A DNA stretch of 64,000 nucleotides from Nitrosomonadales bacterium (GTDB taxonomy: Bacteria > Pseudomonadota > Gammaproteobacteria > Burkholderiales > Gallionellaceae): assembly GCA_016716325.1 (NCBI GenBank), contig JADJWO010000001.1, positions 1-64,000 of the forward strand, read 5' to 3'. This document shows positions 8,740-16,686 of this stretch, one piece after another (positions within the stretch are counted from its first letter, which is position 1; each line of letters begins with the position of its first letter). The notes below the pieces were generated by a model that was not told the origin of the DNA, ran no database searches, and was given only the letters and a program-made list of their open reading frames with translations. Position numbers and translations under genes: made by a program.

Positions 8740-9903
8740 TTAGCCTTTAACCAGCGCGGACACTACTTTAACTTTTAGACCCTCGCGCAAAGCTTGCTGG
8801 CTATACACAATCACCTCATCACCATCGACCAATCCATCTAATATTTGGGTACGTCCATCCATCGTGGAGAGGCCGATTTTGACGGACTTGAACGCCACCT
8901 TGCTATCCTGCAAGACCCATACCCCATTCTGGTTATCCACGCGTTTAAGGGCTGCGCTGGGGATGCTGCGCGTGTCATTCAGCGCGGGTAGTTTGAGTGT
9001 GACTTCCGCATATTCGCCGATGCTGGCTTGTGCGCCATGTAGCGAAACGTTGACGATGCGCTCTTCAGTCACCGCATCGCTCACTATATCGATGCGTGCG
9101 ACCTTACCCATAAGTGGAACATGAGGTTGTGAACGCAACATGATTTCTGCCACTTGCCCGACACGAACCAAACCCGCTTGTTGTTGTGCGATGCGCGTTT
9201 CAACCCATAGGCTGTTTGGATCGATTACCTGAAGCGCGACCTGCCCGCCAACGAGCGTGCTCCCTGACTCAACCGACCTGGCCGCGACCACGCCATCGAT
9301 CGGACTTACCAGTCGCGTTTGTGCGCGCGCCTTGCCGATGCCGCGCGCGTCGATTTGTGATCTGGCATGCTCATCGCGAGCGATGGCGAGATTTGCCGAA
9401 GATGCTGCCAAGGCGGCCTCGGCCGCATTCTTTTCGTGCTGTTTTGCATCGTACATCTCTTGGCTAACGAAGCCGCGTTCACGCAACTCCTGATATCGGG
9501 TCGCGGTTGCAGAGAAGGTTTTGAAACGACTTTGTGCTTCGCTTACTTGCGCTTCCGCCGCCAAGATCGCATTGGCCGTTTTCTGAACCACACGCTGACT
9601 GCCCGCCAACTTGTCATCCAGATCAATTGGATCCATTTCGGCCAGTACTTGTCCAGTGACAACACTATCACCCTGATCGACAAGCACGCTTTTCACTCGG
9701 CTTGTTATGGTGGGGGCTAGGTTGTAACTGTGCCTGGCGTTCAAGATACCGATGCCAAACACGCTATTGGCAAGGTTGCTGACCTGGACTTTCTCGACTG
9801 TGACTTTGACAGGGGCCAGCGGTCCTTGTGTAAGGACAACCCAGGCAAAAAGGATTGCTAGCGCAACCCCAACCAGTAGTATTTTGATTTTCTGAGCAGA
9901 CAC
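8740..9903 (-). CDS. HlyD/MacA-family periplasmic adaptor (membrane fusion protein)
   Basis: A 387-residue adaptor: one N-terminal membrane span (IKILLVGVALAILFAWVVL), a lipoyl-type half (SVLVDQGDSVVTGQVLAEMDPIDL), a helical hairpin rich in Ala/Gln/Arg (about residues 95-170), the second lipoyl half (TRLVSPIDGVVAARSVESGSTL) and beta-barrel/membrane-proximal domains. Such proteins link an inner-membrane ABC pump to an outer-membrane channel. It is the first gene of the minus-strand exporter operon; the 303-base region upstream (9904-10206) should contain the promoter. Substrate is unknown. Confidence 0.87.
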   Translation of the reverse strand: MSAQKIKILLVGVALAILFAWVVLTQGPLAPVKVTVEKVQVSNLANSVFGIGILNARHSYNLAPTITSRVKSVLVDQGDSVVTGQVLAEMDPIDLDDKLAGSQRVVQKTANAILAAEAQVSEAQSRFKTFSATATRYQELRERGFVSQEMYDAKQHEKNAAEAALAASSANLAIARDEHARSQIDARGIGKARAQTRLVSPIDGVVAARSVESGSTLVGGQVALQVIDPNSLWVETRIAQQQAGLVRVGQVAEIMLRSQPHVPLMGKVARIDIVSDAVTEERIVNVSLHGAQASIGEYAEVTLKLPALNDTRSIPSAALKRVDNQNGVWVLQDSKVAFKSVKIGLSTMDGRTQILDGLVDGDEVIVYSQQALREGLKVKVVSALVKG

Positions 9904-10206
9904 GACATAACACCAAGATAGTAATTGATTGCTATCTTAGCGAGGTATACCGAATAACGCAACAATGCTAGAAATGTGGATATAGGAAAGACTTAGGCTA
10001 TCCTATAGCCGCCTCATATCAATGACCGCTGCATCCACATTGCTGCGCACCACGAATGACGGCTTTCTTGCTGCGTATTTGCAACCTTGACGGGCGGGTC
10101 ATGGCACGGAGCACTCATAGCACCATGCTACTCCAAAGCGGCCATTGCCGCCTGACCCATGGATCGAGAGAGCGACTGACCGGAAGGTCAGCCGCTAACC
10201 AATTGG
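9904..10206. other. Gene-free region upstream of the exporter operon
   Basis: Contains the second copy of the CGGCTTTCTTGC repeat (10060-10090), and a GACCGGAAGGTC palindrome near 10178-10189. No gene, RNA or clear promoter recognised. Confidence 0.45.
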
Positions 10207-10821
10207 TTATATTTCGGTTTGTTCGGATATCTCCAGTGCATCGTCAACTTCAATCCCCAGGTACCGCACGGTGCTTTCTAGCTTCGAGTGGCCCAGCAAT
10301 AGTTGCACTGCCCGCAGGTTTTTGGTTCGTCGGTAAATCAAAGTAGCCTTAGTTCGGCGCATCGTATGGGTGCCATATGCGGTAGGATCAAGGCCAATAT
10401 CTGCAACCCATCGATGAACAATCCTAGCGTATTGCCTAGTTGAAACATGCAGAGAGCTTTGGAGCCGACTTGGAAACAAGTGCTGTTCCGGCTTCAGATT
10501 GGCCTTGGCAATCCATGCGGCGACCGCATTTCTTGTATCTTCCGTCAGCTCAAACTGCACGGGCCTCTGAGTCTTTCGTTGAATTACTATCGCCCGCGTC
10601 AGTATCTGGTTGCCGTGAGCAACGTCTCGAACCCGTAGGTTGACCAGATCACAACCTCGAAGCTTGCTGTCGATGGCTAGGTTAAACATTGCCAGATCAC
10701 GGATACGTTTGCCGAGTTGCAGGTGAATACGAATAGCCCAGATGTCCTTCAGCTTCAGCGGTGGCTTCTGCCCGATCAATTTGCCTTTATTCCAGGGTTC
10801 GCGGGATTGAGAGGTTTCCAT
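10207..10821 (-). CDS. Short tyrosine recombinase (phage-integrase family catalytic domain)
   Basis: A 204-residue protein that is almost only the catalytic domain. The full active-site set is present in order: Arg in DSKLRGCDLVNL, Lys in VIQRKTQRPV, His-x-x-Arg in THTMRRTKA, His in LLLGHSKLES and the Tyr nucleophile in TVRYLG. The usual N-terminal SAM-like DNA-binding domain is missing or very short, as in a class of small stand-alone integrases found widely in proteobacteria. GGAG precedes the ATG. It sits beside an unknown gene and a duplicated nadA fragment, suggesting past site-specific recombination in this stretch. Since all catalytic residues remain it may be active. Confidence 0.88.
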   Translation of the reverse strand: METSQSREPWNKGKLIGQKPPLKLKDIWAIRIHLQLGKRIRDLAMFNLAIDSKLRGCDLVNLRVRDVAHGNQILTRAIVIQRKTQRPVQFELTEDTRNAVAAWIAKANLKPEQHLFPSRLQSSLHVSTRQYARIVHRWVADIGLDPTAYGTHTMRRTKATLIYRRTKNLRAVQLLLGHSKLESTVRYLGIEVDDALEISEQTEI

Positions 10822-11045
10822 TTCAGACTCCTTATTGATTGAACGGAGTCTGATTCTGCGGTTTCGCTTCGCTACTGTCGGTGTCCGCTATGGAGTAACA
10901 TGCCGCTATGAGTGCTGTGTGCCAATTGCGGAAGTACAGCTTCTGGTTCTGATTGGCTCCCCAGTTCGTACCAGAACCAGCACTAAAAATGCATAGACTT
11001 TTTTCCGCTTGTGCCTGAGGGTTTTTGCCGATAGATTGCGTTCCC

Positions 11046-11765
11046 ATGTCACCGAAGTACTATTTTCCTGCCGACCCCTCGTGGCGTGAACGTCAGCTTT
11101 TCCGCTACTTGGAGGGGATACATGTACTCACCCTTCAGGAAGAAGGCCGCTTAAGAGTCAAGAAACAGCATAGCTATCAAACAATTGGAGATATACGGCA
11201 AGATTCAACAGAAGGAACCAAGTCGACTTTCATCCAAGGTCCTGGCTACTTTACTGGCCCACAGGCTAAGGCCATCCTTGGCTTCAATGTTCACTCAGTC
11301 ACAGTCAACGATGGAGGGCTCATGCGTTTTCAACATAAGCTGTCCTTGCCGCCCGCATATATGGTGAGCACCTCTGCAACCCGTGGAACGCACCTGTTGA
11401 ATCGCTTCGGCGTGAACGACTACTTTACGATTACAAACGTTGAACTCTTTCTGACAATATTGGCCCGCGAGATTTATAAGCAGATAAAAATAGAAATTGT
11501 AGCCTTCGACAAAGTGACATACGTCAGACAAAAGTCACGCACTTATACGATGCCGCAGGCTGCCAAGCTGCCCAATACAATCCACAGCGTAGATGTCGCA
11601 GAATATTTCAAGAAGACACTCAACTACGCGGTAGAGGCCGAATACCGCTTTTTATTCTTGACCGATGCTAAAGATGCGCCCGAGTATCTGGACTTGCAGC
11701 TTCCGCTATCAGAAGTCCATGCTTGCTGCCACTTTAATCACGAAATGGGGACGGAGCCCAAATAA
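11046..11765 (+). CDS. Accessory protein of unknown function
   Basis: A 239-residue protein read from the ATG at 11046 (a TTG seven codons upstream is possible). No family recognised. What is visible: a W/R-rich N-terminus (DPSWRERQLFRYLEGIHVLT), a segment with several Gly-Pro turns (IQGPGYFTGPQAKAILGF), a mixed alpha/beta middle, and a C-terminal stretch (YRFLFLTDAKDAPEYLDLQLPL). There is no signal peptide, no membrane span and no obvious catalytic motif. Base composition is more A/T-rich than in the housekeeping genes, consistent with acquired DNA. It is divergent from the tyrosine recombinase; the 224-base spacer has an inverted repeat (CTGGTTCTG / CAGAACCAG) near 10942-10979. Confidence 0.6.
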   Translation: MSPKYYFPADPSWRERQLFRYLEGIHVLTLQEEGRLRVKKQHSYQTIGDIRQDSTEGTKSTFIQGPGYFTGPQAKAILGFNVHSVTVNDGGLMRFQHKLSLPPAYMVSTSATRGTHLLNRFGVNDYFTITNVELFLTILAREIYKQIKIEIVAFDKVTYVRQKSRTYTMPQAAKLPNTIHSVDVAEYFKKTLNYAVEAEYRFLFLTDAKDAPEYLDLQLPLSEVHACCHFNHEMGTEPK

Positions 11766-11954
11766 TTTCAGTGGCTCATCCCTATCTGCGTTGAACTTCC
11801 GCAACGTGTCGAGAGTACTCAATCACGTATCTAGGAAGCGGCCGTTCAGGATTATCCCTCGCTTATGGCCGGTGACCATTCCATACCGGTCGTTCGCTGC
11901 TCTGGCTGCCACTGGCAGCAAAGGCCGAGCAACGGGCATTTCAGATTGATGCAC

Positions 11955-12205
11955 CGACTGGCAGTTCATGGCACAAGCAGGCGCTTTATGCGTTGCCGAT
12001 GCCGCGCGTGGGCAGATTGATCTGCCTGGCGAAGTCCAATGCGATTGATTGGCTGCACGGCGCGCGGGATGATGGCGGGATCGACATGGATCTCGTTATG
12101 CCCGCGCTCCAGCACTTCGGCAAGGTTGAGCAGGCCGTTCATCGCCATCCACGGACAGTGGCTGCAACTCCGGCAGTTCGCACCCGGTCCGGCGGTGGGC
12201 GCTTC
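11955..12205 (-). pseudogene. Partial duplicate of the 3' end of nadA
   Basis: About 250 bases are roughly 95% identical to 13927-14175, the last 74 or so codons and immediate downstream sequence of nadA, in the same orientation. The Cys-rich NCRSCSHCPW motif and the stop position are recognisable, but a 2-base deletion in the codons before LDFARQ shifts the frame. The copy stops abruptly at GGCGCTTC (12205), where nadA goes on upstream and this copy changes to unrelated DNA. Gap 11766-11954 shows nothing else recognisable. Confidence 0.9.
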
Positions 12206-12299
12206 TGGTGTCACGGTGTCAGGTACCTAGTTTGTTGAGTAAGTCAGGTTTATACTTGAAACAGCGGTGCTTGGTATTAACTAACCTGGGAGATTAATC

Positions 12300-12839
12300 A
12301 TGAATGATGATACAAAATCGGAACAGCCAAGTCAGATATCGAAAGCAGACAGCGATTCCATGCTGGTCGCTCTGTATGACCAATTTGTTGAGAAATCTCA
12401 CGAACTCTTTGAACTCGGAAAAGAAATAAGCCTTGAGGCATGTGAAAAATCGATGGAATCCGCAAAACAGCAAATGGCGGAAGCGGGCTCATTCACCAAT
12501 GAGCAGGGCGAGGCGTTCAAGAACTATCTTCGTCGCGACCTCGATCATACGATGGCTGACGCGCACCAGTTGGGGGTGGATCTTAAGGATGGTGTTAATC
12601 CCGCGCGACTGGGTGCGGGTGCCCTATCATCACTTGCAAAATTACTGCATGCCTCCGGCGGAGTGCTGACTAGGCTTTCGGAACGAACTGAAGATGCTTT
12701 GGAATATAAAACTGGCGAAATTACCATGGCTTGCACTCTTACGTGCTCTACATGCGGTCATAAGATTCACTATAACAAAACATCGGTCATACTTTTCTGC
12801 CCGTCATGTAACGGTACAACCTTTCGCAAGGGTTATTGA
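12300..12839 (+). CDS. YbeL/DUF1451-type zinc-ribbon protein
   Basis: A 179-residue cytoplasmic protein with a long charged helical N-terminal region (KSHELFELGKEISLEACEKS, about residues 30-130) and a C-terminal zinc ribbon with two CxxC knuckles, CSTCG and CPSCN (about residues 149-172). This layout matches the DUF1451 family that includes E. coli YbeL. A GGGAG ribosome site lies 7 bases before the ATG. Function is unknown; members are often induced by stress, and its neighbour here is a universal stress protein, which fits. It lies inside the segment bracketed by the two nadA copies. Confidence 0.75.
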   Translation: MNDDTKSEQPSQISKADSDSMLVALYDQFVEKSHELFELGKEISLEACEKSMESAKQQMAEAGSFTNEQGEAFKNYLRRDLDHTMADAHQLGVDLKDGVNPARLGAGALSSLAKLLHASGGVLTRLSERTEDALEYKTGEITMACTLTCSTCGHKIHYNKTSVILFCPSCNGTTFRKGY

Positions 12840-13004
12840 ACAATAATGCGCTCTCGTCCAGGCTGCGTTATGCGCTGCCACTGATTCCGAGAAGGTTCGT
12901 CCTGAATCATTAATGGATTGAACAAGACATCTGGTTCGGTAATTTCAGTTTTTCTGCGAACTGGTTTTTTTGTTGTAACGGATTTATCCAGATAGAAGGT
13001 CACC

Positions 13005-13889
13005 ATGTTCAGGCATCGGTCCATCATAGCGGCAACAGATTTTTCCGAAAATGCTCAGCAGGCTGTAGAACGGGCTGCGAAACTGGCTAAGGAATGGGGA
13101 GCCTCATTGACCCTCATTCATGTATTTAACGATAGCGTATGGTCAAGCATAAGTGGAATCTACGATATAAATCGCTGGGAGGCTTTCGATCCAGTTCAGA
13201 GCGCACAAAAAAGACTTGTTGAGATTTGTGCCCAACTAAAACACGATTTCGGCATAACCGCTGATACACAGATCCTGCATGGTCGTGCCTCAAAGGAAAT
13301 TCAAAAAATTGTCATATCGCGAGATGCGGGGTTGGTGGTCGTCGGAAAACACGGAGAGAATTGGATCCGTGATGCGATAGTGGGAGGGACCGCACTCAAG
13401 CTGCTCGAGTCTGCACATACGCCTATCCTGCTAGTGAAGGGTCGTGCCATCGGCCACTACCAGAATATTGCAATTGCCACTGATTTTTCGGCGAATGCGC
13501 GCCGCGCTTCCCTCATGGCCTTGGAAATGTTTCCGGATGCGTGGCATCACTTGATTCACGCCTATCATGTACCCTTTGAGTCAAGTATGCGCATGACCAG
13601 AGTAAAGGAGGAGAGAATTCAGCAGTATCGCGAACAGGAATATCTCAGAGCCGTCCGTAATCTCGAAGCCTTTGCGACTGACGGCAAACATTTGCCTGCC
13701 GAAAAGCTGTCCAAGCTCGTATTGTTCGGTTCTCCCTCATCCGTGATATTTGAGCAAGTGCAGAACTTGAAAATTGATCTTATTGCCATTGGTAAGCATG
13801 GCGGAGGAAACGCCGAACAACTATTGCTGGGCAGTGTCACCCAGAACGTGCTTTACCATTCTGACTGCGATGTGCTCATAAGTCCCTAA
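13005..13889 (+). CDS. Tandem-domain universal stress protein (UspA family)
   Basis: A 294-residue protein of two UspA domains. Domain 1 (residues about 1-145) begins SIIAATDFSENAQQAVERAAKLA and has the ATP-site pattern GKHGENWIRDAIVGGTA; domain 2 (about 150-294) begins NIAIATDFSANARRASLMALEM and has GKHGGGNAEQLLLGSVTQNVL. Both keep the G-x2-G-x9-G(S/T) nucleotide-binding signature, so ATP binding is expected. UspE-type proteins are cytoplasmic stress and survival factors. It lies 165 bases after the zinc-ribbon gene, in the same direction. Confidence 0.88.
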   Translation: MFRHRSIIAATDFSENAQQAVERAAKLAKEWGASLTLIHVFNDSVWSSISGIYDINRWEAFDPVQSAQKRLVEICAQLKHDFGITADTQILHGRASKEIQKIVISRDAGLVVVGKHGENWIRDAIVGGTALKLLESAHTPILLVKGRAIGHYQNIAIATDFSANARRASLMALEMFPDAWHHLIHAYHVPFESSMRMTRVKEERIQQYREQEYLRAVRNLEAFATDGKHLPAEKLSKLVLFGSPSSVIFEQVQNLKIDLIAIGKHGGGNAEQLLLGSVTQNVLYHSDCDVLISP

Positions 13890-13953
13890 GCCAATTGGCT
13901 CAAATCGGATAACGCATTTCAGTGCGCGACTGGTCATGGCACAAGCAGGCGCT

Positions 13954-15036
13954 TTACGCGTTGCCGATGCCGCGCGTGGGCAGATCGATCTGCCTGGCGA
14001 AGTCCAGCATGCGTTTGATCGGCTGCACGGCGCGCGGGATGATGGCGGGATCGACGTGGATCTCGTTGTGCCCGCGCTCCAGCACTTCGGCCAGGTTGAG
14101 CAGGCCGTTCATCGCCATCCACGGGCAGTGGCTGCAACTCCGGCAGTTCGCACCCGGTCCGGCGGTGGGCGCTTCGAGGAAGAGCTTGTCCGGGCACAGG
14201 GTGCGCATCTTGTGCAAGATTCCGTTGTCGGTGGCGACGATGAATTCCTTCGCTGCCGAATCTTGCGCGGCCTTGATGAGCTGGGAGGTGGAGCCGACCA
14301 CGTCGGCGAGTTGCACCACCGCGCGCGGTGATTCGGGATGCACCAGTACCCGTGCGCCGGGGTGCCGCGCCTTGAGTTCCTGCAGTTCCTTCGCCTTGTA
14401 TTCGTCGTGCACGATGCACGAACCCTGCCATAGCAGCATGTCCGCGCCGGTCTGTTCCTGCACATAAGCACCGAGGTGGCGATCCGGCGCCCACAGTATC
14501 TTCTTGCCCTGCTCATGCAGGTGCTTCACCACCGGCAGCGCGATGGAGCTGGTCACCATCCAGTCGGCGCGCGCCTTCACCGCCGCGCTGGTGTTGGCAT
14601 AGACCACCACCACACGGTCGGGATGCGCATCGCAGAACGCGGCGAACTCGTCCGCCTGGCAGCCGAGGTCGAGCGAACATTCCGCTTCGAGGTCGGGCAT
14701 CAGTACGCGCTTCTCGGGATTGAGTATCTTGGCGGTCTCGCCCATGAAGCGTACGCCGGCGACGACGATGGTCCTGGCCGGATGGCGGTGGCCGAAGTTG
14801 GCCATGTCGAGTGAATCGGAGACGATGCCGCCGGTGGCTTCGGCCAGGTCCTGCAGGTCGGGATGCACGTAGTAATGAGCCACCAGCACCGCGTCCTGTT
14901 CCTTCAGCATGCGCTTGATGCGCGCGACCAGTTCGGCTTTCCCGGCGGGATCGGGTTCGTGCGGTACTTTTGCCCACGCCACCGCTGTTGGAGAGCCGGG
15001 ATGTTCATAAGAAAAGGGAATACCCTGTTCACTCAT
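13954..15036 (-). CDS. nadA: Quinolinate synthase A
   Basis: NadA condenses iminoaspartate with dihydroxyacetone phosphate to quinolinate, the precursor of NAD, using a [4Fe-4S] cluster. The protein is 360 residues when begun at ATG 15036 (MSEQGIPFSYEHPG), preceded by GAGG; an upstream in-frame ATG at 15093 would read through a family B repeat. The three cluster cysteines are in LGCQADEF, QGSCIVHDEY and NCRSCSHCPW. Other family motifs are AHYYVHPDLQDLAEATGG, VAGVRFMGETAKIL and HPESPRAVVQLAD. Its last ~250 bases are repeated at 11955-12205. No nadB or nadC is nearby. Confidence 0.95.
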   Translation of the reverse strand: MSEQGIPFSYEHPGSPTAVAWAKVPHEPDPAGKAELVARIKRMLKEQDAVLVAHYYVHPDLQDLAEATGGIVSDSLDMANFGHRHPARTIVVAGVRFMGETAKILNPEKRVLMPDLEAECSLDLGCQADEFAAFCDAHPDRVVVVYANTSAAVKARADWMVTSSIALPVVKHLHEQGKKILWAPDRHLGAYVQEQTGADMLLWQGSCIVHDEYKAKELQELKARHPGARVLVHPESPRAVVQLADVVGSTSQLIKAAQDSAAKEFIVATDNGILHKMRTLCPDKLFLEAPTAGPGANCRSCSHCPWMAMNGLLNLAEVLERGHNEIHVDPAIIPRAVQPIKRMLDFARQIDLPTRGIGNA

Positions 15037-15054
15037 AGGTGCCTCGATAAGTTC

Positions 15055-15171
15055 GTCATTCCCGCGCAAGCGGGAATCCATTGGTTTTATCAAATAAGCC
15101 TTTTGGCCTTGTCCCTCGCGTTGCGAGGGAGTTCTTTAATTGGACTGGATTCCCGCTTGCGCGGGAATGAC
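15055..15171. repeat. Family B paired palindromic element (nadA-nudB spacer)
   Basis: Two ATTCCCGC-GCAA-GCGGGAAT cores face each other across a spacer containing GGCCTTGTCCCTCGCG. The same spacer occurs inverted at 63116-63193. The element supplies the upstream in-frame extension of nadA. Confidence 0.9.
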
Positions 15172-15191
15172 AATATTTCCCGGGTGCTTCA

Positions 15192-15644
15192 TCAAGATAT
15201 CCTCTGTGCGTGATTTGGTAGTTCCAGTATCGCCGCGCGATTGCTGGGGGAAAATACTTTGTCTGCCGCATCCTGCCACGCCAGCCACTGGAAGTTCAAG
15301 TGTTCACGCGATGCAAGCCGGACGGGGGCAGCGCCGGGAAGCCGCAGCCCGAATACATGTTCGGTGTTATGGGTGACGCCTGGCGCGTAACGGTGCCGCC
15401 AGTGCGGGTAGATCTCGTAGACGTTCCGCGATTGCCAGTCGGCCAGTTCATGCAGGTTTGCGTCCAGCCCGGTCTCTTCGCGCACCTCGCGCAGCACCGT
15501 GTCACGCAACGGCTCGTCCGGCTCGCAACTGCCGGTGACGGACTGCCAGTAGCCGGGGTGGTCGGCACGCTCCAGCAACAGCACTTTCAGGTCTGCGGTG
15601 TAGATCACCACGAGGACCGAGACGGGCTGTTTGTAGTTCGTCAT
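15192..15644 (-). CDS. nudB: Dihydroneopterin triphosphate diphosphatase (Nudix hydrolase)
   Basis: A 150-residue Nudix hydrolase. The Nudix box is complete: G in GSCEPDEPL followed by VLREVREETGL (GX5EX7REXXEEXGX). The surrounding sequence (QPVSVLVVIYTADLKVLLLERADHPGYWQSVTG, NTEHVFGLRLP, HLNFQWLAWQDA) matches NudB, which removes pyrophosphate from 7,8-dihydroneopterin triphosphate in folate synthesis. Start at ATG 15644 (MTNYKQPVSV) is preferred over the ATG ten codons earlier. In many betaproteobacteria nudB follows aspS and a DUF502 gene; here the RNase/barstar pair separates them, so these two genes look inserted into that order. Confidence 0.9.
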   Translation of the reverse strand: MTNYKQPVSVLVVIYTADLKVLLLERADHPGYWQSVTGSCEPDEPLRDTVLREVREETGLDANLHELADWQSRNVYEIYPHWRHRYAPGVTHNTEHVFGLRLPGAAPVRLASREHLNFQWLAWQDAADKVFSPSNRAAILELPNHAQRIS

Positions 15645-15763
15645 ATTCCCGGCTTCAGTTCGAAGGAGAGACAAGGTGGAGACGATTGGGCGACGCGGTC
15701 AGCGCGCTTGGTACGGTCAGGAGCGGATGAGGAAGCCAGCACAGTATCGCCGATGAAGTGAAG

Positions 15764-16162
15764 TCAGGAGAAGAATATCCAGAACGGCTTGTTGCGTTGC
15801 CGCCAATACAGCGCGGTATCCGCAAAGATGTCCTGCGCGATCTCGCGGTCGTGGGCGGACAGGCCGAGGGTGTCGCTGGCATTGCGCAACAGCAGCACAT
15901 AGCCCGCCACGCTGCCGTGCCACGACAGGTCGCACAGATCGTCGGCCAGCGCGTCCCAGTTCGCGCCGAACCCGGACGGGAAAGCCGCCGCGCGCGCCAG
16001 CGCGTCGAGCAGTTTCTGTTTGCCCTTGATGCCCTTGAGGTCGGCCTCGAGTAGCGCGAAGCCGGCCTCGCGGGCGGCGGCGCGCAGCGCGTCGAGATCG
16101 CAGGCCAGCGTATAGGGGCCGGTCCTGTCCGTGTCGTTAAGTTGCTGTGCCAGTGTGTTCAT
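15764..16162 (-). CDS. Barstar-family ribonuclease inhibitor
   Basis: A 132-residue protein of the barstar family (cytoplasmic inhibitors of barnase-type RNases). Hallmarks are an alpha/beta layout with FALLEADLKGIKGKQKLLDALARAAAFP, then FGANWDALADDLCDLSW, the W-D-A-L-x-D-x-L segment in which family acidic residues plug the RNase active site. It is longer than Bacillus barstar (90) but usual for proteobacterial homologues. Its ATG overlaps the stop of the upstream RNase gene (ATGA), so synthesis is translationally coupled to the toxin. As the RNase bears an inserted element, the inhibitor may now be needed less, yet it is intact. Confidence 0.88.
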   Translation of the reverse strand: MNTLAQQLNDTDRTGPYTLACDLDALRAAAREAGFALLEADLKGIKGKQKLLDALARAAAFPSGFGANWDALADDLCDLSWHGSVAGYVLLLRNASDTLGLSAHDREIAQDIFADTALYWRQRNKPFWIFFS

Positions 16163-16686
16163 GGCTGCTCCCTGATGCGACTGAAGGTTTGATAGTGGTC
16201 GGCAGTGTAATAGCACTCTGGAAACTCGGTTAAAGTTGCTGCGCGGGCGAATCGCTGCGTTGCGCGGTGCTCGCTATCTTGCCTACCATTACGGTATGTC
16301 TCGGTCGCTCCGCTCCGTGCGCCTTGCGCTTCATCCCGCTCGCGACCTTTTCCTGAGTTTCCTTCCGGCAGCGGGCCGCACACGATGCGCCGCTTGCCGC
16401 GATGGCGTACGCCGGGTGTCTTGACCGTGTATTCGCGGTAATAGACGCGCGGCTGTCTCGGCAGGATCCGTTCATGGTTGCCGAATGTCGAGCCGTCGCG
16501 CGAGTAGGGGAACGGCCCGCCCCGCTTGATCGTGCGCAGCGTGTCGTGCGCTTCCGCGGGCAGTTCCGATACCGCGATGACCGCCAGTTCACGCGGTGCT
16601 GCCGGGCCGGCCTGCGCGGCAGGCAGCCACAGCAGGGCAGCCAGCGCGACCGGCCCGAATCGCAGCGCGCGCAGCAGGCCGCTCAA
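16159..16686 (-). CDS. Barnase-type secreted ribonuclease interrupted in frame by a 147-nt palindromic element
   Basis: A 175-residue guanyl-specific RNase (N1/T1/barnase superfamily). Signal peptide: hydrophobic LALLWLPAAQAG-type region. The catalytic Glu is in YYREYTVKTPG, the Arg in RGKRRIVCGPLP, and the His in CYYTADHYQTF. Between Arg and His lie 49 residues (from EGNSGKG to TLTEFP) encoded by an inserted element with terminal inverted repeats; without it the protein would read CGPLP-ECYYTADHY like its relatives. The insertion keeps the frame and has no stop. Activity is therefore doubtful but not excluded. The start is a TTG overlapping the aspS stop (TTGA); the stop overlaps the barstar ATG. 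Confidence 0.85.
   Translation of the reverse strand: MSGLLRALRFGPVALAALLWLPAAQAGPAAPRELAVIAVSELPAEAHDTLRTIKRGGPFPYSRDGSTFGNHERILPRQPRVYYREYTVKTPGVRHRGKRRIVCGPLPEGNSGKGRERDEAQGARSGATETYRNGRQDSEHRATQRFARAATLTEFPECYYTADHYQTFSRIREQP
16220..16362. mobile_element. MITE-like element inside the RNase gene
   Basis: Ends are near-perfect inverted repeats, GGAAACTCGG at the left and CCTGAGTTTCC at the right. The interior (CGGTGCTCGC..., ...CCGTGCGCCTTGCGCTTCATCCCG-type core) is clearly related to the larger element at 52014-52265. With flanking CCRGAR-like bases the net insertion is 147 nt, a multiple of three. Confidence 0.8.

Larger units (their letters stand above)
11955..14175. mobile_element. Two-gene cassette bracketed by ~250-bp nadA direct repeats
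   Basis: The nadA fragment (11955-12205) and the true nadA 3' end (13927-14175) form direct repeats around the ybeL-like and universal-stress-protein genes. Both repeats begin at CGACTGG outside the nadA coding region. This geometry fits insertion or tandem duplication through nadA; recombination between the repeats would remove both genes and leave nadA whole. No recombinase lies inside the segment. Confidence 0.55.

Noticed and set aside
14863..15213. Small frames made of VIPAQAGIQ / LDSRLRGND peptides at many sites
   Set aside because: These are translations of family B repeats, not genes, except where they lie inside larger supported genes.
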